Made by a program: the position numbers and the translations under genes
From: Hyperoodon ampullatus
Lineage: Eukaryota > Chordata > Mammalia > Artiodactyla > Ziphiidae
Length of the DNA stretch: 64,000 nt
Direction of reading: 5' to 3'
NCBI GenBank assembly: GCA_949752795.1
Contig: OX457064.1
Span: 106,679,454-106,743,453 of the forward strand
The notes under the pieces: model-generated
Told to the model about the DNA's origin: nothing
Seen by the model: the letters and a program-made list of their open reading frames with translations, nothing else
Database searches by the model: none
Part shown: one piece after another, positions 10,151 to 21,499 of the stretch
Layout: each line of letters starts with the position of its first letter
How positions within the stretch are numbered: position 1 is the first letter of the stretch

Positions 10151-12319
10151 CACAGACAAAACTGCTGAAGTCAATGAAACATGTATGACAAATTTTGAGC
10201 CTTCATTTTTAAGGACATTATGAGTCATTGTCATAAAAAGACAATTACCCCAAAAAGAAATACATGGTCAATAAAGGTAAGGTCTGAAAAAAAACCCTTG
10301 GACCTTATGAGCAATCAAATAAATGCAGTAAGACAATGAGTTTCCATTTTCTTCTATCATATTGGTAAGGGAAACAATATTTCCTTTTCATTGGTTTACA
10401 ACCCCGGCTGTCTCTAAAAGTCAAGTCTATTATCAAAAGATGACTTAAGGTCAACACAGCTGCCCTTTAATCTTGAACTTTTCAAATTAGCATTGTTAGT
10501 ATTATTACAATTACAAGTTGTTTCCTAACTAAGGCACTGATGCAGCTCTACTGAGCTTGGATGAGCGGCCTTGATCAGCAACCACACAGACCGTAGCTAG
10601 GAAAGGGTTCGGGCAGTCTGCCATCTAAAAGGCCAAGATCTTGTCCACCACTTGGATGGAATCCCACTGAAGGCTTTCTCAAGACTATTTTAATTTGATT
10701 AATTTCTCCAATTTATAAAGCTGGATTTTTTTTTAGCACAATTGCATTATATCAGGGAGTCTTTATGGATTTGAACCACCAATATGCATTAAAATAGCCA
10801 CAATTAAAGCAAACTAAATGTCTGTGTTGGTAGGGTCTCTGCTCTACAGCCTTTAAAAATGCTATCTATATATTTGATCTTTAGCAGTGGAACAGAACGT
10901 TCTGTTCATTCAAATACATCCATTCATCAAAGCAGAGATGAATCTCAACTTCAAAAAGTGACCTTGCTGTTGGGAATCGGATTCTCAGCCAGCAGAAAAT
11001 AGAGAATATTATTGGAATGCCGGGGGGGCCTTAATAGGAAGTCACTGAAACAGATTTGCAAAAAGACAGTGTGACTTCAGGGACATCCACGTTCATCCTT
11101 GCGTCCTGAAACGGATTCCTCTCCCTTTTTGCTCTCTGGTGCCTGAATTTCTCCAACTAAGCCCTCTTTTCCACAATGTGACTGAAGGTATAATACACAA
11201 ATTCTCCAAAATGGGGAACAGAATGATTTATCCTCCTTATGTGTATATCAGTGACTGATATCAGGCCTCTTCCAGAATGGAAGGGCATGGAGCAGAAGGT
11301 CATTACCGCAGGAAGAAAAGATCAAAGAGAAACCAGAAAAAATGGCAGACCAGTACTATGGTTTATTCCGGTCAGACAGTGGCCAATATTACAACATTAA
11401 TGACAGTTTGTATGAATATGTAACCAGGAATGGTCATCATTGTCCATTTATCTATTTCGATACACACAGATTTTGACATCTATCTTTGTCTTTGAAAATA
11501 AAGACACGTGTCTTCTGTATAGAAGTTCCATTACAGAGAACCAATAAACCCAAGCAAGTAATTAGCCACGTTTCCCCAGTTTTCTTGTACCCTGCTCTAA
11601 ATAAGAGACAAATATCAAGTATTGAAAGGCAAATGAGCAAACTCTTCTATGTAAGAATTCTACAAATTATCCTACACAACACCTAAATCTTCTTTTTTCA
11701 ACCTCTAATCCTAGACAGTTAGCTTGCCTCATCATAGTGTGGGATCAGAGCTATGGTGATGTCTTAAAGTTTCAGTTCCCCTCACCAGATCCTTTCACCA
11801 AGAGACAGAAATGCAAACATTTTAGAAAACATTCAACAAGGCCTCCATCTCGAACCCCTTCTCCAAATTCTTTTTGGCAAGAGCTTATGTCATGAGCTGA
11901 AAATATATTTGAATTCTAAAGCAAATTAGTTGTGTCTAACTCTCTTACATAAGGTTCCATTATAGGCATATTAGAAAAATAGAACTCAATAAACCCTAAG
12001 CTTTGGAAAACCATTAGGCCTATTAGTCATGTTTGAGATTTCAAGATTTGGATTTGACACTAAAAAATAGAAGGAAATGAAAATAAAATACAAAATGGTA
12101 ATAGTCCTCTAACTCTGAATTTTAAAAAAATTACACTGAAGATGAACTACTAAAAAAATAAATACAGAATTACTTTCCAAGCCCTTAAGGTGGAGGAAGA
12201 TACTAGGCAACAGCTAATAAGATTCGTGAGGGACTGAATTTGGATGGTGGACCCAGCCAGCTGAGATATTGTCAGAGGCAGGAAAGGCTTTAGAGGCACA
12301 TCTAGATGTGGTCTGGAGT
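10151..12319. other. Unique AT-rich sequence, candidate conserved noncoding block
   Basis: I find no repeat and no gene. The part at about 10380-11000 has TAAT-core runs (ttaatttgattaatttctcc), a tcaaaaagtgaccttg piece and low repeat content, a texture common in conserved noncoding elements. Conservation was not tested. A short plus frame from about 11344 (starts MADQYYGLF) is too short to call. Confidence 0.35.
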
Positions 12320-12857
12320 CTAATCTGTAGGAAATTCAGAGGCCAGTCTAGACAGTGTCTGCTTGAGATCTTGTGATTCCATTTCTAGCTCCAGCTGCTG
12401 GAGATTCTTCCTGACGTGAGCCAGGATCTGTCTCCCCCTGGTCCTAGCGCTGATCTGGGCGACAATGGACACGTCCCTCCCCCACGTTGAGACTGGTCCT
12501 CCGGGTCTCTGCTCATTCACCTGTTCCTCCAGGTCAAAGCATCCTTGCTCACTCCCTTCACTCTTTATCCGGCGTGGTTGCCGGATGCCTGGGCTTGGTG
12601 GACATCGGCCTCAAATGTGGTGCCCAGACCTGCAATTTATTGCTGCAGACACATCTATTGAGCTCAGAGAAGAGACACACTGTTGTCACCACTTCCCTTG
12701 TCCAAAACCAGTTCTCAACACATCAGCGATGGTCTGCATTTCCTTGAGTCCACTGCAGAGCGATGCCTCTTTACGGAAATGCAGCAAACGTATGGAAGGA
12801 TCCTGTTTCTCCAGGAAAGTGTCAGACTTTGAAAGAGGAAGTGGTGCTTTTATCTAC
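12320..12857 (-). other. Decayed long open frame, possible pseudo-exon (unidentified)
   Basis: Read on the minus strand, one frame runs about 179 codons from 12857 to the stop at 12320 with only two internal stops, both TGA, at 12688-12686 and 12613-12611. The last 96 codons are uninterrupted and carry a hydrophilic, coiled-coil-like C-terminal stretch (for example ILAHVRKNLQQLELEMESQD). Earlier peptide pieces include SKSDTFLEKQDPS and LKEMQTIADVLRTG. I do not recognise the protein. Both TGAs could be CpG decay of CGA arginine codons. The frame ends upstream at the L1 insertion, with a tag stop next to the target site. It may be a pseudogene or ancient exon, or chance. Confidence 0.3.
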
Positions 12858-12866
12858 TTTATCTCT

Positions 12867-13480
12867 TATTTTATTCTATTTTATTTTAAAAATTTTTATT
12901 GGAGTATAGTTGATTTATAATGTTGTGTAAGTTTCTGCTGTACAGTGAAGTGAATCAGTTAATACATATACATATGTCTACTCTTTTTTAGATTCAGTCA
13001 CCTGTATGGGTCATTACAGAGTATTGAGTAGAGTTCCCTGTGCTATACAGTAGATCCTGATTAGTTATCTATTTTATATATAGGAGCGTGTAGATGTCAG
13101 TCCCAATCTCCCAATTTATCCCTCCTCCTCCCTTCCCCCCACCCGGTCTCCTGTAGCCACAATTTTTTTTAACATCTGTGACTCTATTTCTGTTTTGTAG
13201 AGTTCATTTGTACCTTCTTTTTTTTTTTTTTTGCGGTACGTGGGCCTCCCACTGCCGTGGCCTCTCCCTTTGTGGAGCAGTCTCCGGACGTACAGGCTCA
13301 GTGGCCATGGCTCACGGGCCCAGCGGCTCCACGGCATGTGGGATCTTCCCAGACCGGGGCACGAACCTGCGTCCCCTGCATCGGCAGGCAGACTCTCAAC
13401 CACTGCGCCACCAGGGAAGCCCTGTACCATTTTTTTAGACTCCACATATAAGCAATATCATATGAATTTGTCTTTCTCAT
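12867..13480 (-). mobile_element. 5'-truncated L1 with target-site duplication, carrying a SINE
   Basis: Complement of the L1 3' UTR: tattggagtatagttgattt, cagagtattgagtagagttc, cctgtgctatacagtagatc, ttagactccacatataagca. A perfect 9-base duplication, tttatctct, flanks it at 12858-12866 and 13481-13489. The CHR SINE at 13215-13422 is nested inside, so the order is L1 first, SINE second. Confidence 0.9.
13215..13422 (-). mobile_element. CHR-type tRNA-Glu SINE
   Basis: Starts with a T-run, continues ggtacgtgggcctcccactg and cacgggcccagcggctccac, and ends with the tRNA head gcgccaccagggaagccc. The short direct repeat tgtacc (13209-13214 and 13423-13428) restores the expected L1 sequence across the site. 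Confidence 0.95.
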
Positions 13481-13489
13481 TTTATCTCT

Positions 13490-16400
13490 GAAGAGACTTT
13501 TGCTTCTTGCGCACACAACTATTTTCACTACATGGAGGAAAAAGGGCATAGACGGCAAAACTATTCCGTGGAAGAAAGTCAAGGAGTTGTCATCTCAGAT
13601 TCAAATGTCTTCTGGGCTCAGGTGGCTTGAGTATTTTATTATCTTTGTGAGCAGGTGTTGGTAGACACAGGCCCTTTGCATTAAAAACATCCTGAAATCT
13701 TGATCTGGAGTTGCTGTGAAAATACATCATGTGGACAATGGTGCATTTAAAGGGGGGGTGGGGGTCGGCTAGGCAGGGGAGAGGTGACATGAAATAAACA
13801 AATTTCAAGGCAGGAAGGCTGGGAGGGGACATACAGAGATTTTTCGTTTGTCCCATCTTTTGTTTCTCGATTAGACAGATCCTGGCCGTGTGAGGTGACA
13901 CACAGACCGTCTTCTTTCTGAATTGCTACATGGCATCATCCAAGCGACAGTGAGGCAGTGACTTGGAGACAGAAGCAGAGAAGCAGTGAGATTCAGAATA
14001 ATAATTACACACAGGCTGCAATTATGAACGCAAGCCAGTAAGTTCCCCGAACGCACCAACCTGAACATTCCCACAAGAGCCCTGCGAGCCTGCTACCGTC
14101 GGGAAAACCTGACAGCAGGCCACTGGCTCGTGTGATCTGTGCGTGATGGCTGCTGGACTCCAGGCAAAGGGGCCTCTGGACAATGGGCAGAGCAGGCCCT
14201 GAGGAAGCGCTTGCAGGCAGGTGGTTTTGGAAGGAGAGCTCAGGAAACACAAGGTAAGGAGTGGGGTCCATGAGATGGGGGGACACCCTGGGGCCAGGAG
14301 AAGCCCGGAGCAGGGGGCCAGCAGTATCCACTGCAGCTCGGCCTGAACTCGGAGGGGAGGGATCCAAGTGTTGTGGGCATGGCAGTGCCTGCTTCAGAAG
14401 AAGATGATGAAAAACATCGCAAGTCAGACATCCCAAGTACCAAGGCTCTTCTCTTCGCGTCACCTCCAGACTCGGCCCTGGGGTGTGGGGAGGACGGCCA
14501 GCGCCAGTCTCCTTGGCCAACTGGGTCCTTGCAAGGAGCAGCCCAGGGAGGGGACCAGAGGGAGCCTGCAGGCCAGAGGAGAAGTATGCCGTGCTGGTTG
14601 CTTCCTATTCCTGTCGGCATCACCCCAGAAATCAACAGCACTGGCTCTCGTGGCTTTTGTCTTCAGCTCTGGCTGGGCCTCTGCTCGGAGGCCTCGGCCT
14701 GCTCTGCCAGTTCCTCCCGTGAATCCCCGATTCTCGTCCCCCCAGGCTCTGTCTGGCGGGAGCTGCTTCCTGCACCTGCAGGCCCACTGCCCGCCTCCTG
14801 CCTTTTCAGCCCGCCAGTCCTGTTCAATCAGCTCCCATGTTAGTCAATTCTTTACTTGACTTTTCTGTTAAAATCGGGAGTGGGTTTTGTTTTCCTGACT
14901 AGATCCTGCTCTGTAATCTAGAAAAGGCGAAAGAGAGGGTATTTGGGCTGGGTAAGGGCAGGAGAGGTGGGGACACACGGGGCCCCGTGGACCTGGGAAT
15001 GGCTGCTGCATCAGCCCAGGTGGGGAGGATGGAGACGGGTTGGGGGTGAGTGGGGTTGATGGAGCCGTGGAGACAAGTCAGGTTCCTGGAGGTGTCGAGA
15101 GGGGACCACGGCGAGTGAGGCCTGTGAGAGAGGCCTTTCCCTCCATCAGCTTCTTAAGAGTCAGAAAATTCCATTTCGTCTTGGTCCAGAGAACTTGAAC
15201 ACGTGCAGAAAGGAGCCCCAGATGAAACCGAAGCCTTGACAGACAGAATCTGGTACACAGCGGGCAGACGCTGGAGGTACAGGGTCTGGAGAAGAGAAGA
15301 CTTCGGGGTCCTGGAATGACCATGTCCTAGAGTAGAAACTGTCCCAGGATGAAGGCCGTGCTGGTCCTGAGCGCGGGTCAGGGGCCCCGGTGCTCGCTCT
15401 GCAAGCCCGTCCATCCGTTTGACCCGTGCACATCCGGCACCTGCCGTGCACCCATCCTGTTAATGGACCCGGGACACGTGACGGACCAGAGAGGTCAGAG
15501 GTGGTCCGAGATAGCATTTGATTCTAACTGTGCATTTCAAGCTTCCACGAGACGCTGATTCCATTATGGAGTCAGAACAAACTTCAGACAAATTGGGGAA
15601 CGTTTTCACGTTGAGGGGCCTGAGTGGAAGCCGTCCTGGGATGTGCTGGCCCCGAGTCTGGCTTCTTACCTCCCCGAAGCATCAGCACCTCCATGGTTCC
15701 TGAAGGGAGCCTGTGTTCATTATGAGGTGGGCCCCAGGGGTTTAAGGAGGCACTGCCACTGGTCTGTTTCTCCTCCTGAATTGGGGGGCTTCTCTCAGAA
15801 GCCCAGGATCACTCAGCCTCTACACTGGTAGCCACACTTCTTGTCACAGAGGGTACGGACTTCAGATAAAACGTTCAAGGGTGTGGATGGGGGATGATCC
15901 CTCTCCTGTCTCAGCTCTCAGTTTTAACCTTTGTGCCCAGTGGAAGCTCTCCAGTGGTTCTGGTTTATCTGCCCAGCTTCACCCATCAGCCAAGGCAGCA
16001 TGGCAAGTCTCTTTGGAGACAGGCAGGTGGCCGCAGGAAAAATTCAAGACGGGCGTTTGGGCAACTCAGCTTTCCCTGGCGCATGTGGTCCTTCTCTGGG
16101 GCCCTGATGCTTCTCTTCTGCACTGGCTGTCACCCCTCCACAGTCTAGTTATTTCCAAGCTTTTTATATAAGAAAAGACAGACACACTGGGGAACCCACC
16201 TCCACCCCCTCCACTGGCGGCCTCTGATACCATGGCAACCAAAAGCTCCAGGTCAGATCCAGGTACTTCCCACAGGGAAACGGGGCCACAGGGGACACAG
16301 AGCGTATTCAGGTCCGAATCCCGCTGGTTTTAGCTCACCTCTATCTTGAGCCACTCTTCCTGTGAGGACGGACCTGTGATTGCAGGACCAGAGGGGCAAG

Positions 16401-17860
16401 TTGAAGAAGATCTACAAGAGGAGCATTTCCCCTCGAACCCTCCGCTCCCCCCACCCCACCACGGAGGTGGTCTGGGGCTTTGCACAGGTCAACGTGCAAA
16501 CACGGGGTCTGATGATTTCTTGATTCGGTGCCTGTGTGCTCAGGAAAACACTGCCCGGCATTAAGCAGCCTGAACCCAAACAGCCTTATTGGTTAGAATT
16601 TATCCATCCTAAAAATGTCGCTGGTGGAGACAAACCCCCAGCAGGGCCCAGACAGTAGGGGCAGAGACGACAGATAAGATACTTGAAACATGCAGCACCT
16701 GTCGCCAGGCAACCACATTGTGTAACAAAATGCTGTTTGTTGGTGATGCTGATGACAAGGAAGTCTTCCCGTCCACCGCATCTCCCTGGGCTGGAAGGAG
16801 ACTGTCACCAAGTCTCGTTTAGATAACGTTGCCAGAAAGGGCTATTCTTGCCTTTTTATAATTTCTCCTGAGCTGGGGAGTTTCCTTGACATGAATCTAG
16901 AAGGTCACTGTCATACACACTAACTGGTGAGTAAAACAGGAATCTCCTCTAACATGCGTTTCTCCAAAGAATTTCTTTTATGTGAGCACTGTGCAGAAAC
17001 ATTCTTGTTTCTCTACAGCGTCTTGCAGAATTCTGGAAGTGAGGGCCCCTCTGTCCACAGTGACCTTTGGAGAAGAGGCTGGAAGGAATCTACTCCTAAG
17101 TGTGGGTAACTTAGTGTCCTGGGGAACCAAGCAATGCCCTCACTGGGCCCAAGGAGGCCAAGACTGGACGGTGGGCCAGTCTCCCCTTGGAGGACACACG
17201 GCCTATCTGGGGCACCCACTGCTCCTCTGAGATCTCCCTGTCCCTCTGGTGTCCTTCTTTGCATCCCACCTTCCTCATGTCACACAGAGTCACCCACTAG
17301 GCCTGGGCAGGGCTGTTCCTCGTCTTGGTGATGGGCTGCTTGTAAACAACCACCTACGCTGGCCTGTTCTGCCACCTCCTCTCCACTCCCTGTCCCACCG
17401 TCACTTACCTGCTCTCGGCAATGAGGTCACATTAGCTACACGTGAGGGTGTCAGTGAGTGAGGCGGACAAGCACGGCCCACTGAGCAGTTGAGATGCTGT
17501 CCCAGCACCAGGTGCAGAAGTCAAGTCCAACTGGTCGAGTGAGCGAGCACAGAACAGGTGTCACCTTCCACCCCAGGGAAGAGAATGGAGATGGAAACAA
17601 GAGACGTGACCTTCTCAACGCCACAGAAATGGGTGAAGTGTGATTCTGAGGCCTGTGGCCACTGCGGTCCCCAGTGCAAGTTTGTGACCAGGGCTCCAGA
17701 CACCCCGACCCCACCAGGTGCCAGCCACGCCAAGGTCCACGCCACCCATCCCTGGAGAAACAGGAAGGGCCTCTGATAGGGAAGCAGCCTGTCTCGCCTC
17801 CAGACACCTACAACCTGGTCCCACGGGGGGATCGTTTCTTGGATGAAAGCATGTAAACAT
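13490..17860. other. Unique, GC-richer non-coding sequence
   Basis: No supported gene. The minus-strand peptide FQDVFNAKGLCLPTPAHKD at about 13610-13700 is coding-like and has an acceptor-like ttttcacag just upstream, but it is out of frame with the open frame at 12320-12857 and unidentified. At 14005-14860 both strands carry several overlapping open frames, a sign of high GC rather than coding. No dispersed repeats were recognised. Confidence 0.4.
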
Positions 17861-17902
17861 TAGCCAATTGCTCTGCTGAATTTTTTTCTTTTCAATTGGC
17901 TA
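17861..17902. repeat. Perfect 10-base inverted repeat
   Basis: Arms tagccaattg (17861-17870) and caattggcta (17893-17902) are exact reverse complements around a 22-base loop. Each holds a CCAAT box in opposite orientation. No function can be assigned. Confidence 0.7.
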
Positions 17903-18172
17903 TTTGGTGGCATATGAGTTTTTAAATGTCTGATTTCTGGAAAATCTGGGTTTTTTTTTAAACATCCCAGGGCTGTAAAATTGTCCACCATCCTCACCCC
18001 ACACGCCCCAGCCTTGTGTTCACGGAGGGGTGCAAGAATCCTGGGGACCCTCTCAGACTGGATCTTGGCAAAGTTTCTTTATTACTGCGAAAACTCCGTT
18101 GTACCCTGACAACAAGAAATCTTTTCTCCATTACCAATTTCCAATATCCAGAGCCTCAATTTAGCAATTGTT

Positions 18173-18644
18173 ATTTTTTGAAAGTATTTTTTCCCCAAGG
18201 ATGCAAGGATTTTTCAGTATCCACAAATCAATCAGTGTGATACAGCACATCAACAAATTGGAGACTAGAAGCCATACAATCATCTCAATAGATGCAGAAA
18301 AGGCTTTGGACAAAATTCAACACCCATTTATGATAAAAACTCTCCAGAAAGTGGGCATAGAGGGAACCTACCTCAACATAATAAAGGCCATATATGACAA
18401 ACCCACAGCTAACATCATTCTCAATGGTGAAAAGCGAACATTTCCTCTAAGATCAGGAACAACACACGGATGTCCACTCTAGCCACTTTCATTCAACATA
18501 GTTTTGGGAGTCCTAGCCATGGCAGTCAGAGAAGAAAAAGAAATCAAAGGAATACAAATTGGAAAAGAAGTAAAACTGTCACTGTTTGCTGATGACATAA
18601 TACTATACATAGAGAATCCTAAAGATGCTACCAGAAAACTACTA
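18173..18644 (+). mobile_element. Internal L1 ORF2 reverse-transcriptase fragment with TSDs
   Basis: Starts in the L1 RT region near ggatgcaaggatttttcagt (homology from about 18190) and ends just after the stretch behind the FADD motif. One reading frame covers about 150 codons with a single in-frame TAG at 18480-18482, so it is relatively young. Peptide landmarks are [32 protein letters not shown] and [16 protein letters not shown]. An 11-base direct repeat, tagcaattgtt, flanks it (18162-18172 and 18643-18653). There is no L1 3' UTR or poly(A) tail on the sense side, only a T-rich left edge, so the insertion route is unusual. Confidence 0.9.
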
Positions 18645-18689
18645 GCAATTGTTTTAACTCAAAAAAGATCAGTGGGAGGTGGGCAGCTT

Positions 18690-18870
18690 CGTCCAGGTGG
18701 CAGGGAAGAGCCCTTGTTTAAACACCCGTGACGAGAGTGCCATGGAGATGTGTGACCTTGGGCACGTCACAGCCTCTGTGCTGTTTTCCTCATTCACAGA
18801 AGGAGGATGAAAGTGCCTTTGCTGCCGACCTCTCGGTACTTCAGAGGATCCAGTGTGAGCCAGCGAGAGG
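18690..18870 (+). repeat. MIR SINE remnant
   Basis: Sense MIR order: gagatgtgtgaccttgggca, cgtcacagcctctgtgctgt, tttcctcattcacagaagga, ggatgaaagtgccttt. Decayed. Confidence 0.6.
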
Positions 18871-19255
18871 ACCCCAGGAAGGTTCGCTCAGGGTACACCA
18901 TCCAACGCCAGGTGTTTTAACTGTGATGTCACTATGAGCAGGGCAGATAGGACCTGAGCTTCCCAGGGCAGCATGCAAAGTAGAATGTGTGTGATGGGGA
19001 TGGAGCCTCGGCCGCTTGGCAGGAAGGTAAAACTGGCTGCCTGGGTGCTTCGTGGTAACTGCGCTCCCACAGCTAACACAGCTGGTGGATCCCTCAGCTA
19101 ACTTGCTGCCAGAGAGAGGAAGCGAGACCATACTATTAGATGAGTGGCTGATTAAAATAATGGTGCATGATGGGCTAGACATCCCTGCCTGGATCAGGAT
19201 ATCTTAGATAGAGAAGATGCTTTCTACCTTGACATAAGCTGCAAACACTGGTGTG

Positions 19256-19408
19256 CCCAATATTGTAAATCAACCATACTCCAATATAAATTAAAATTTT
19301 TTAACTAAAAATTAAACAAAACCAATTTCATGTATTAGGTTTATAATACGAACTGAAATAAACTTTGCTCGAAAATGAAACAAAAATACAAAACAAAACA
19401 AAACAAAA
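19256..19408 (+). mobile_element. Short L1 3' end with probable 3' transduction
   Basis: Begins with the L1 3' terminus (attgtaaatcaaccatactc, caatataaattaaaat) and a first A-rich run to about 19321. About 60 bases of unrelated sequence follow, with an aataaa signal at 19357-19362, then a second A-rich tail (aaaacaaaacaaaacaaaaa) to 19408. The direct repeat actggtgtg (19247-19255 and 19409-19417; 12 of 13 when extended leftwards) flanks the whole unit. Two tails inside one pair of duplications point to read-through transcription. Confidence 0.65.
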
Positions 19409-19419
19409 ACTGGTGTGTC

Positions 19420-21138
19420 ATGGGGAGGCTGGCTTCGTGGGGGACATGAGCTAGACCTTCACCCACCTGGAACAACATGAGGATGGTGGGAAAGGAACAT
19501 CTTCCTGTCCAAAAGTTCACTATGGAGTCTTTAAATTTCACCATTAGTAACTCATTCCTTTACTTTTGTGTGTTCTCTTTGAAATGAAAATATTTTTTTG
19601 GAAAAGTAACATGGCAGGTGTCTATACCTTGGAATGAATTAAGAAATAAAAATACCTTGTTCCAGGTTGGGTCCTGGAAATGAGAGCTAGGGGAGTTTGG
19701 GGGGTGGGGGGCCGGTCTGGTGGGAGGAATGCAGAAGACAGGAGGGGCAACGAGAAAAGGGAAGTAAGGCCAAGAGGGGGTCATGGGGCACCTAAACGAG
19801 GAGGAGTTAAATCTGCATCTATGTAGAATGTTACCCGTCTTCAAACGGGTGGCCTTGCTTGGCTGTGTCCTGTTTGCCTTTGCTTTTACATTTCTCCATA
19901 AATTTACTTCCCTTTTGCAATGTCTCTGAAAGCTCCATCTCCCCAGGTAGGAGAGCGAAGTCCCGCTGTAAATTGCTGACACTGGTCCCTCTGCTCTTGT
20001 CCTCGTTCCTAAAGTCTGGGCTCTTGTCAGTTTGTACTCAGGCCTGGCCTTGAAGGTTGCCTACTAACTGCCACCTGGTGTGACCAGCAGCCAGGCCAAA
20101 CAGCTCAAAACCGGGATGGGCGTCTGTCTCCTTAGGGCGGATGACCCTGGGCTTGAGGTCGCTTGCAGGCTGCCTGGGCTGGAAATGAGTCAGACTCCTC
20201 ACCTCCAGCCCTGGCCTGAGCAAACCCTGCGGGCTGAGGAGTCAGACTCCGGGGATCTCCTTGACACCAAGTCAAGCTGTAGGGAGCCTTTGTCCATCTC
20301 TTACCTAGTTCGCTGCAGAGAGGAAAGAGACAGCCTCCGATCAACAACTTTTTTCAGTATTTCCCCAGGGGGATCAGGGTCAGAGAGTTGGGGAAATCTA
20401 TATGCACTGCACTCGCTTTAGGCGTGAAGATAGACCAATGCCCGGTTATTATCCTTCATGGCTCTGTCACCAGAAACGCGTGTTAAACCCAAACAGGGCG
20501 ATTCTTAAGCAACAGTTACTATGGATGACAGTTAATTACAAGTTCTTCTGTTCATTTTTCAGGTGAGCCAGTGGTTTCTATTCTTTGCATCCGTCAATGA
20601 CTTTGTGAACAAAATCGTTACACAAATCTCCAAATTATAAATCTGTTAAGCACCAAACGTTTATTTGCATGTCCGTTTTTGTAATTTAGAGAACATGTTC
20701 TCATGGAAAATAGTAGCTCCGGTTAAGTTCTCAGGCGAGCTCACTGAGGTGAACTAATAAACAGGCATAGAGAACTTTTTCATATTCATAGTTTATCTTT
20801 ACAATGTCTTCATGTCAAATGTAGAAATAAATATAAAAATAAACGTAGAAATACAATATTTCAGCTCTATTGTGGTTTAAATAGGTATTCGTGGCTAGCC
20901 TGAAAGCCTGATTCCTGTTCAGAACGTTATTTTGGGATTTGAAGGAGGAGACGCCCTGTTTCGATCCTGCCGTTGTAGGAGACTCACCCAGGTGGCCTCC
21001 CACCCCAAAACGATGAAGGCGCAGCACTTCTGTTTTGTTATTTTCAGTGTTTTTCTGTTAACATGTAGTCAGTTTTCTTTGTCATAGGGAAGCTGGTTCT
21101 AAGAATGACTAAGCGTCTTAGAATGACAATGGCTCTTA
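19420..21138. other. Unique non-coding sequence
   Basis: No gene or clear repeat recognised. Mixed GC up to about 20430, then AT-rich. A minus-strand frame at 19560-19982 and a plus-strand frame at 20080-20421 have no recognisable domains. Confidence 0.45.
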
Positions 21139-21149
21139 CGGGTTGATTT

Positions 21150-21484
21150 TTTTTTTCACGGAAAGGCATTTTATTTTAAATATAGCAGTGTGTACACGTC
21201 AATCCCAAGCTTCCAGTCTATCTCTCCTCTCCCACCCCTCCCCCTGGTAACCATAAGTTCGTTCTCTAAGACTGTTTCTATTTTGTAAATAAGTTCATTT
21301 GTATCATTTTTTTAGACTCCGCATATAAGCGATGTCTTATATTTGTCTTTCTCTGTCTGACTTACTTCACTTAGTATGATAATTTCCAGGTCCATCTATG
21401 TTGCTGCAAATGGCATTATTTCATTCTTTTTAATGGCTGAGTAATATTCCATTGTATATATGTACCACATCTTTTTTATTATTT
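21150..21484 (-). mobile_element. L1 fragment ending at a premature poly(A) site, with TSDs
   Basis: Ten T residues (21147-21156) lead into L1 sequence (tcaatcccaagcttccagtc, ttagactccgcatataagcg, ggctgagtaatattccattg) that lacks the normal L1 3' end. On the minus strand an AATAAA (complement at 21170-21175) lies about 14 bases before the A tail. The duplication cgggttgattt flanks the copy at 21139-21149 and 21485-21495. The source RNA was probably cleaved at an upstream, mutated site. Confidence 0.9.
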
Positions 21485-21499
21485 CGGGTTGATTTAAAT

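Noticed and set aside
11344..11480. Short plus-strand frame starting MADQYYGLFRSD
   Set aside because: Coding-like at first glance but only about 45 codons from the ATG, with no splice support and no recognisable family.
14005..14860. Open frames of 130-171 codons on both strands
   Set aside because: Several overlapping frames are open on both strands at once, the mark of GC-rich non-coding sequence. No domains.
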